From contig CM028336.1 of the NCBI GenBank assembly GCA_016647705.1, forward strand, positions 18,178,880-18,242,879: a stretch of DNA of 64,000 nt. Reading direction: 5' to 3'. The notes below the pieces were generated by a model that saw nothing but the letters and a program-made list of their open reading frames with translations, did no database searches and was not told the origin of the DNA. A program made the translations under genes and the position numbers. Source of the DNA: Eucommia ulmoides. Taxonomy: Eukaryota > Streptophyta > Magnoliopsida > Garryales > Eucommiaceae. Shown piece by piece: positions 56,384-64,000 of this stretch (position 1 is the first letter of the stretch; each line of letters opens with the position of its first letter).

Positions 56384-59300
56384 ATGTCGATGGCTACCCC
56401 CCAATCGTTAACAACCTGCAAGTTGAATGAGACCAATCATTTACAATGGTCCAAAGTTGTACAAGTTCTTCCCGATCAAGGGAAACGAGGTGACCAAGGA
56501 AGTCGTAGTAATGAATTTCGGGGTGACCGAGGTGGCCATTGTCGTAGTCAACATCGTCGGTGCTCATTTTGTGGTAAGGAAAACCATACCTAAGATACTT
56601 GTTGGTACAAAATTGGTCGTTCTCCTAAGTATGTTCAAGTGGCAACTAATAATCAAGTTGCTCCCATTTCCGCATCCAACTCTTCAACTCCGAAGACAAT
56701 TTCTGATGATGAGTATGTTCAGTTCCTCCAGTTTAAGTCGTCCAAGTAGACATCTGCCCCCATTACTTTGCTAGCTCAACGAGGTAACCCTATTGTATTT
56801 CTTTCTTTTCATCCTTTGACTTCTATACCTTGGATCATAGACTCCGCTGCTACCGATCACATGTCAGGTACATCTTCTCTATTTACGCATATTCAGTCAT
56901 CTCCCTCATTGTCCCTTGCTACTGTTGCTTATGGTTTCACAGTCTCTGTTCGTGCTATTGGCACTGTGGAACTTTCACCATTTTTCTCTTTATCCTCTGT
57001 GTTGTATATTTTCTCATTTCTTTTTAATTTAATATCAGTTAGTAAGCTTACTCAACAACTTCAGTGTTCTGTTTGCTTCTTTCTTGATTATTTCATTATC
57101 CAAGATTTGAAAACACAGAAGACGATTGACATAGGGCGTGAGAAAAATGGCCTTTATTACTTCTGCAATCACGTCGAGACACCTGTTATCCCGCTCACTG
57201 TCTGCCCTGCCGTTGCATCTGCCCACCAAATTTATTGTCGCCTAGGTCATCCCTGTCTTGCCAATCTAAAGGTACTTGTTCCTAATTTATGTCATTTGCC
57301 CTCTTTAGATTGTGAGTCTTATCAGTTCGGAAAACATCATCGCACTTCATTTACTTCCCCCGCTTAGTTTCGCGCATCGAGTTCTTTCAGTTTAGTTCAT
57401 TCAGACGTTTGGGGTTCTTCTCGTATTTCCTCTACACTTGGCTTTCATTATTTTGTCACGTTTGTCGATGATTTCTCTCGGGTTATATGGCTCTATTTAA
57501 TAAAAGATCGTTCTGAATTGTTTTCCATTTTTTCTGCCTTTTGTGTTGAAATTAAAACTCAATTTAATGTGCCCGTGTGTATTCTTCGTAGTGACAATGC
57601 TCGAGAATATTTTTCTCAACCCTTTACTTCATTCATGTCACAGTCTGGTATACTGCATCTGTCTTCTTGTCCTCACACACCGCAGCAAAATGGAGTCACT
57701 GAGCGTAAGAATCGACATCTCCTAGAAGTGGCTCGAATTCTAATGTTTGAGATGAATGTTCCCAAACACTTCTGGGCAGATGCGGTTCTTACAGTTTGCT
57801 TCTTGATCAATATAATGCCATCTTCTACCCTGAATGGCAAAGTCCCTCATTCTATTCTTTTTCCCCGATCACCCTGGTTTGCTTTACCTCCCCGTATCTT
57901 TGGATGTGTCTGTTTTGTCCACCAGTTGACTCTTGGCAAGGATAAGTTAGATCCTCGTGCCATAAAATGTGTCTTCCTTGGTTATTTTCGCACACAAAAG
58001 GGTTATCGGTGTTATAATCCTTCTTTACGTCGCTCTTTCATCTGTGCAGATGTCACCTTCTTTGAGTCCACCCTTTATTTTTCTGACTTATCCTCTCGGG
58101 ATGATCTGGATGTCACCTTTCCTTTACCAAGCCTCCCAGACCCGACACCATCTCCTTCCACTCTCGAACTTGTCCCACCTAGTCGTCGTTTACTGCCTTT
58201 ACATGTATACACTCGTCGCCAGAAGGTAGTTCCCGCAGTTGAGGCAATCGTCTTTGTGTCTTCAGATTCTTCTCCAGTTCATGAATTCGTGTCTGACTTG
58301 GACATACCCATTGCTGTTCGGAAGGGTAAGCGCACATGTACTCAACATCCTATTTCTAATTTTGTCTCGTATGCACGTCTATCTCTTTCATATTCCTTTT
58401 TTTGTTGTTTCTCTATCATCTGTTTCTATTCCTAAGTCTATCACAGAGGCTCTCCGTTACCCTAGTTGGACGACTGCAATTGAAGAGGAAATGCTACCTT
58501 TACATCAAAATGGTACTTGGGGTCTTGTCTCGCTTCCGCCTGACAAAACAATAGTTGGATGTAAATGGGTGTACATAGTCAAAGTTCATCCGGATGGCAC
58601 CATTGATCGACTCAAGGCTCGTTTAGTTGTCAAAGGTTACACTCAGGTATATGGTTTTGATTATTCTAAAACCTTTTCTCCCATTGTCAAACTCGCTTTT
58701 GTTCGCTTGTTCATCTCTTTGGCTGCCATATTTCGTTGGCCGTTGCATCAACTTGACATCAAGAATGCATTCTTAAATGGCGATTTGACTGAGGAAGTGT
58801 TCATGGAGCAACCTTCTGAGTTTGTTGCTCAGGGGGAGTTTGATTTGGTATATCGCTTGAAGAAATCCATTTATGGTCTCAAGCAGTCTCCTCGAGCATG
58901 GTTTGAGAAATTTAGTGAAGTAGTCACTGAATTTGGTCTTCGTCGTTGTGGAGTCGATCATTCTGTGTTTTATAGGCACAGTAAAGTCGGGAGAATATTG
59001 TTGATTGCTTATGTGGATGATATCGTGATTACCGTGGACGACCACCAGGCATTCAGAAACTCAAAATGTTTTTGCATGGCAAGTTTCAAACTAAAGATTT
59101 GGGCCAATTGAAGTATTTCTTGGGGATTGAAGTTGCTCGATCAAGTCAAGGTATTTACCTGTGTCAGAGGAAATATGTTCTTGATCTGTTAAGTGAAACA
59201 TGAATGCTAGGAGCTAAACCGATTGATTCACCTATGGATCCAAACAACAAACTATTAGCAGATTAAGGTGTACCATTGACAGATTCAGCATAATACAGAC

Positions 59301-59987
59301 GGTTAGTTGGGAAGTTGAACTACTTGACAGTTACTAGACCAGATATTTCCTTTGCTCTGAGTGGTATTAGCCAGTTCTTGGATCGTCCCACAGCGTATCA
59401 CTGGGATGCAGTAATTCGTATTCTTCGATATTTGAATGGTTCTCCAGGATGTGGTTTGTTGTACCAGAACTTCGGTCACACTCAAATTAAGGGATATACA
59501 GATGTAGATTGGGCCAGATCTCCCTCGGATAGGAAATCCACTACTGGATATTGTGTGTTTGTTAGAGGTCATCTCGTTTCTTGGAAGAGTAAAAAGCAGA
59601 CAGTTGTGGCGCGGTTAAGTGCAGAATTGGAATACAGGGCGATGGCCCACACTACTTGTGAGCTAACTTGGTTGAAACATTTGTTGGAAGAACTCGGATT
59701 CGAATACTCTTCACCGATGGATCTGGTATGTGATAATCAAGCGGCACTTCACATTGCATCCAACCCAGTCTTCCATGAGAGGACAAAACATATTGAAGTT
59801 GATTGTAACTTCATTCGAGAAAAAATATTGCAGAAGTAGATTGAGACTAAACATGTAAAGTCAATTGATCAGTTAGCTGATTTGTTTACTAAACCGTTGG
59901 GGGGCCCAAGGATAAAGTACATTTGTAACAAGTTAGGAGTATACAATATATATGCTCCAGCTTGAGGGGGAGTGTTAAAAGAGTATT
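56384..59987 (+). pseudogene. copia gag-pol with full domain order, dead
   Basis: Start MSMATPQSLTTCK at 56384. Gag retains NETNHLQWSK and CCHC knuckle CSFCGKENHT, interrupted by a stop (56591) between its His and last Cys. The same frame continues: protease [10 protein letters not shown] (about 56839), GAG-pre-integrase [15 protein letters not shown], stop at 57365, integrase with [27 protein letters not shown] and [20 protein letters not shown] (57676 onward). A +1 shift near 58400 leads to RT with [57 protein letters not shown] and AYVDDIVIT (about 59008). A second shift near 59050 leads to RNase H ([20 protein letters not shown], about 59498; [11 protein letters not shown]). The gag is far shorter than the family norm because its capsid part is missing. 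Confidence 0.92.
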
Positions 59988-60132
59988 TCTGTATTTCCTG
60001 TATTATTTAGGGTTTCGAGTACGGTTTAGGGTTTGCTGTATTATTTCTTCGTTTTCTATATAAATAGAGGGATAGGCTATCACAATGGATTAAGCATTCT
60101 CGTTCTTTTCATATCACCTTTTAACTTTAACA
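59973..60132 (+). repeat. 3' LTR of copia 55431-60132
   Basis: 160 bp, TGTTAAAAGAG to CTTTAACA, immediately after the purine tract. Confidence 0.93.
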
Positions 60133-60241
60133 GCAACCATGATTTGTGAGTCTAAATAAACCACCAGTTAAGGTTACTATTTCTGTAGCACCATTCTACA
60201 CCGCGAAGTACAACCTGTAGCTCAACAACCATATAAGTCTT

Positions 60242-61170
60242 TGTTAAAGTAAGAAGTGAGTACGAAAAAAATGAGTGGACTTAACTATTGTGTTAGTCTC
60301 TTCCTCTATTTATAATAGAAATTATAAATAATGCAGGAAAGACATAAATGCCTTTTAACACGCCCTCCTCTAGCTGGAGCATATACATTGTATGCTCCTA
60401 GCTTGCTACAAATGTACTTCATCTTTGAGCTCCTTAACGGTTTAGTAAATAAATCAACTAACTGATCAACTGAATTTATATGAATAGTCTCAATCATCTT
60501 CTGCAACAATTTTTCTCGAATGAAGTGACAATCAACTTCAATGTTTTTTGTTCTCTGATGGAAGGCTGGGTTAGATTCAATGTGAAGTGCTGCTTGATTA
60601 TCACATAGCAGGTCCATCGAAGGTTCATCGATGAAGAGTATTCAAATCCAAATTCTTCCAGGAAATGTTTCAACCAAGTTAACTCACAAGTGGTATGGGC
60701 CATCACTTTGTATTCCAATCTTGCACTTGACTGAGCCAGTATTGTCTGTTTTTTATTCTTCCAAGACCAAGAGACAAGATTACCGCCAACGTACACAAAA
60801 TACCTTGTAGTAGATTTCCTATCTAAGGGTGATCCAAGCTAGTTTACATCTGTATAGCCTTTTATTTGAGTATGACCGAAATTTTGATATAGCAAATCAC
60901 AACCAGGAGCACCTTTCAGATATCAGAGAAGACGAATTACTGCATCCCAGTGACAAATGGTGAGACGATCCAAGAGCGGACTGATAACACTAACAACAAA
61001 TGAGATATCTGGTCTAGTAACCATCAAGTAGTTCAACTTCCCAACTAATTGCCTTTATTGCACTGAATCTGTCAGTTGTACACCTTGATCTGCCAACAGT
61101 TTGGTGTTCGGATCCATAGGCGAGTTAATCAGTTTAGCTCCTAGTATTTCTGTTTCCCTCAATAGATCAA
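60242..61170 (-). mobile_element. Short-LTR copia 3' part, minus strand
   Basis: LTR 60242-60360 (minus strand TGTTAAAAGGCATTT, TTATAAATAGAGG, TTTAACA), polypurine tract AGCTAGAGGAGGG, then RNase H with [29 protein letters not shown] and [20 protein letters not shown]. The RT tail has [10 protein letters not shown] near 61110. RT is cut at about 61170. Opposite in orientation to its 55431 relative, only 110 bp away. Confidence 0.78.
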
Positions 61171-61179
61171 GGACATTAA

Positions 61180-61818
61180 AAATAGAGAGAATAGTTTGAG
61201 AATGATTTTTTCATATGTTCAATTCTTTCTGATTTACACGGATTCCTACAGATAAGAATTACAAGAAATCTTAAGTAGGAAAAGAATAACTAATTAGTTT
61301 GCCTAATAAAGATACATTCCTAATTTATAATCATTGCCTAATTTTTTTCTAATTTACAACTATTCAATCTTGGTAATTACTGTCCTATATCTTTTTGATT
61401 TTCCAACAATCTCCCTTAAGGTGGCTTGAAGATATCGTTCATAGTCAACTTGCCCATTAAAATGTCAAATTGCTTCTTGTGCAACCCCTTAGTAATACAT
61501 TCAACAGTTGGGATGTATGGCATAAAAATCAACCCACTGTCAAGTTTTTCCTTGATAAAGTGTTTATCCACTTCTACATGCTTTGTTCTGTCATGAAGAA
61601 CCCAGATTGTGGGCAATTGGAATTACTGCCTTGTTATCGCAATATAACCTCATGGGCTGTAAATCTGATGCCTTCAACTCTTCTAACAATATTTTAATCC
61701 ACATAACTTCACAAATACCACGAGCCACTGCTCTGAATTCTGCCTTTGCACTGGTTCTAGCAACCATAATTTGTTTTTTACTTCACCAAGTAACAAGGTT
61801 TCCTCCAAGAAAGAAACC
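61180..61818 (-). mobile_element. 3' end of a third copia family: RNase H and LTR
   Basis: On the minus strand GGNLVTW (61800) leads to ARTSAKAEFRAVARGICEVM, RLYCDNKAVIPIAHN and DRTKHVEVDKHFIKEKLDSG (61590-61530). Then come KLTMNDIF and a polypurine-like AAGGGAGAT before LTR sequence that begins TGTTGGAAAATC at 61407. The LTR's other end is near 61190. The SAKAEFRA and KHFIKEKL motifs differ from the short-LTR family. Confidence 0.72.
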
Positions 61819-62056
61819 GTAACTCAGATCCGCGCTAGAATCCAACCGCCTTTGAGAGTTTTTCTTCGCCGGGGATTCGCTGAGCTGCTTCTCCTCCTTC
61901 ATCCGCTTCTTTAGCCATCGTCGGCCACTTAAAGCCTCTGTTTCGGCATTGCTACTTCGGCGCGGCTGTTTCGACATTTGCTGCTTCGGCTTTGCTGTGT
62001 CATTCTCTGTTTATTTAGGCCATTGTGGATTTTGAGCCCTAAGCAATGTTGCTGAC

Positions 62057-62090
<34 letters not shown>

Positions 62091-62331
62091 CCGCTTAACC
62101 TTTTCTGAATTACAGAAACCACCCTAGTATTTTAAAACCCTCCCTTGCCTTTTTATTTTCTGAATTACAGCAACTACCCCAGTAGTTTCTAAAACTCACT
62201 GGGTAACCCACAATTTACCGAACCAACCCCATTTTTTCAGAATTTACCAATCTCTTCTGTCTAACTTTATATCAGTTTTTATTTGCACCCCAACCTTTTC
62301 ACAAATTACCAATTCACCTGCCATACCAATC
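61819..62331 (+). other. Unassigned segment with poly(A), then leader of the next element
   Basis: GC-richer 61830-62000, then an A28 run (about 62059-62086) and a T/C-rich stretch with repeated TTTCTGAATTACAG (62103-62116, 62157-62170). The latter is probably the leader of the copia gag that follows. No LTR or primer-binding site found. Confidence 0.4.
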
Positions 62332-64000
62332 ATGTCTACTAATTCCAATAGCAGCTCCACTATCGCTGCTGAGCCCCAAACTCTTTCCACTCCTACTATT
62401 ACAAACCTTGTCACTATCAAACATACAGATGACAACTTTCTTTTGTGGTCTCACCAATTGGAAGCCTTTCTCTATGGCCAAAACCTTCTTAGATTTGTTG
62501 ATGACTCCTATACTTTCCCTAACGATGAACCTCACCGCTTTGTTTGGCTCTGCGCTGACAAAACCCTCGTTAGTGTCATCTCTGCCACACCATCTAAACC
62601 TATATTAACTTCCGTGGTTGGGTGCAAGTCCTCCGCTACTATTGGACACTCATTCAAGATCAATTCTCTTAGAAATCCGTTGCCAACTCCTCTTTATACA
62701 GGAAACGACTCACCACCCTTGAGCGTGGCACCCGATCTGTATCTAAATATCTATAAAAAGCCAAATCTATTTCTGATGCCTTTGCTGCTATCGGTGAGCC
62801 TACCTCCAACAAAGATCTGGTTAATGCCGTTCTCAATGGCCTTGGTTCTGAGTTTGACATACTAGTCACCGCAATTAAGAGTTTTGACTCACTACCACTA
62901 TTCTCAAATCTGTGTGCTCAACTACTCAACTATGAGGGTTGACACAAAATCGCTTCATCCGCTTCTTTTCCTTCACCTTCCGTTTTTCTTGCATCTCAGA
63001 CTTCTTGGTGCTCCGCAAAATAATTCTCGCCACAAAGGCTGCAAAGATAATGGTTGTCTGTCCACAAACCGTGCCAATCCCTCGGGTATTCTTGTTCCTA
63101 CCCCAAAATCCATGTCTCAATGTCATTTGTGCTTTGGGATTGGTCATTTTGCTCGCAATTGCTACTGCCTTTCTTGCATCTCAGACTCAATCTGATGCTG
63201 ATCCGCGAAATAATTCTCACCAAAAAGGCCGCAAAAACAATGGTTGCCTGTCCACAAACCGTGCCAATCCCTTGGGTATTCTTGGCCTTGCTCCAAAATC
63301 CATGTCTCAATGTCATTTGTGCTTTGGGATTGGTCTTTCTGTCTGTAATTGCTACCGCCTCTCTTCATTTGTATAACCATCCATTCCTCCATCGTCAAAC
63401 TCTGCTTTTGTAAGCCTACAGATTGCCCCACGTTAGGTACATCAGACTAAACAAATTCCATAGTGGTCACACAATGATCCTAGTTGGTATCCTGATACTG
63501 GTGCTTCTACCCATATGACAGGTAATCCCACTCTCTTGCAGCAGTACACACCATACAGTGGGTCTGACTCTGTTCAACTTGGCAATGGTGATCACTTACC
63601 CATAACTTATACAGGTAACATGGCACTACTACTTGACTCTTCTTCATTTCTTAATAATGTCTATGTCATCCCTTTGATGAGTAAAAAATTACTCTCCATT
63701 GCTCAATTTTGCACTGATAATCATGTTCTTTGTGCTTTTGATGCTCACCACTTCTATATCATTGATCTAACTTCTGGTTCTCTCCTCTATCAGGGCCTAT
63801 GTAAGGATGGTCTCTATAAGTTACTCGCCATCTCTCCCCGCCTATGCACTTTATCTGCCTCGATCACCTCGTCCACATTTTGGCACAATCGGCTAGGTCA
63901 TCCATCTGCTAAAGTCATGTCTTACTTGGGTTCTAATAAATTGTTATCTTCTCCTTTTAGATTTAGATCCTCTTTTTGCTTTGAATGTGCTTTGGGTAAA
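62332..64000 (+). pseudogene. Copia (fourth family) gag-protease, continuing past the window
   Basis: ATG 62332 starts a gag with NFLLWSHQLEAFLYGQNLLR and DEPHRFVWLCADKTLVSVIS. After a frameshift near 62625 it reads KSISDAFAAIGEPTSNKDLV and NAVLNGLGSEFDILV, the retrofit/Tork-type gag. A zinc knuckle CHLCFGIGHFARNC (63122-63163) is intact, and a second copy reads CHLCFGIGLSVCNC with its His lost. Protease has DTGASTHMTG (about 63498). GAG-pre-integrase FWHNRLGHPSAK is near 63880 and CFECALGK reaches the edge. Stops in gag show decay. Integrase and RT lie outside. Confidence 0.85.
62985..63354 (+). repeat. 185-bp tandem duplication of the gag zinc-knuckle region
   Basis: The segment starting TTTCTTGCATCTCAGAC at 62985 recurs at 63170 (period 185), including GTCCACAAACCGTGCCAATC and ATGTCTCAATGTCATTTGTG. 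The second copy has about 15 differences, so the duplication predates much of the decay. Confidence 0.9.

Larger units (their letters stand above)
55431..60132 (+). mobile_element. Full-length short-LTR copia, 4.70 kb, perfect TSD GCAAC
   Basis: 5' LTR 55431-55587 (157 bp) and 3' LTR 59973-60132 (160 bp) share TGTTAAAA ends and CTTTAACA termini, with about six substitutions and two small indels. GCAAC flanks both sides (55426-55430, 60133-60137). The primer-binding site TGATATCCAGAGC begins at 55588. The polypurine tract AGCTTGAGGGGGAG ends at 59972. Sense orientation in PTAC3 intron 8. Best-preserved member of its family here. Confidence 0.93.

Overview
The window is nuclear DNA of a flowering plant, most likely a eudicot with a mid-sized or large genome. 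The signs are an AT-rich background, GT-AG introns with plant-like U-rich acceptors, Ty1/copia and Ty3/gypsy retrotransposons, L1-type LINEs, a tRNA-derived SINE, hAT, Harbinger and Mutator-like elements, and one conserved plastid-targeted protein gene. Almost everything else is transposable-element debris in many states of decay.

The only host gene I can support is on the + strand and starts at 12401. Eight exons between 12401 and 54368 splice into one continuous 438-codon frame that matches the N-terminal half of PTAC3 (plastid transcriptionally active chromosome protein 3, a PPR/SAP-domain subunit associated with the plastid-encoded RNA polymerase). The last exon in view ends with the codon split AG|G at 54368. 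The exons for the SAP domain and C-terminal half are not found before the window ends, so the eighth intron exceeds 9.6 kb. Introns 4, 6, 7 and 8 (5.9, 13.0, 15.9 and >9.6 kb) are swollen by insertions, while introns 2 and 3 (98 and 619 bp) stay small.

Layout: 1-754 end of a copia-type LTR; 1356-1814, 6922-7496 and 7852-8565 three Harbinger-type MITEs with TWA target duplications; 2040-3937 a Mutator-like element with a 9-bp target duplication, and two or three architecturally similar elements at 8784-10200, 10310-12130 and perhaps 23920-24945; 5640-6480 the 3' end of a minus-strand gypsy element; 12401 onward the PTAC3 gene. Intron 1 holds a dead gypsy gag. Introns 4-8 hold at least ten insertions of a single short-LTR copia family (LTR about 120-160 bp, beginning TGTT and ending near AACA), plus members of at least three other copia families, gypsy fragments, LINE fragments in both orientations and hAT insertions nested in copia.

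Several elements can be delimited to the base from their target duplications: copia 55431-60132 (GCAAC), copia 40359-44820 (AGTTS), an internally deleted copia 34347-36779 (TTTCT), hAT-like 32539-33266 (GGAGTGTT), hAT-like 27145-27870 (TGCCAATS), a Mutator-like element 2040-3937 (ATATTATTA) and a SINE 37484-37585 (15 bp). No intact transposon ORF was found. Every gag-pol carries stops or frameshifts.

I found no CRISPR array, prokaryotic system, tRNA or rRNA gene. The points most worth a second look are the size of the PTAC3 introns, a copia lineage whose copies share the same gag deletion, a 1.4-kb inverted repeat made of two copia 3' halves, and the Mutator-like elements that carry arrays of short palindromic motifs next to a promoter-exon-splice-donor module.
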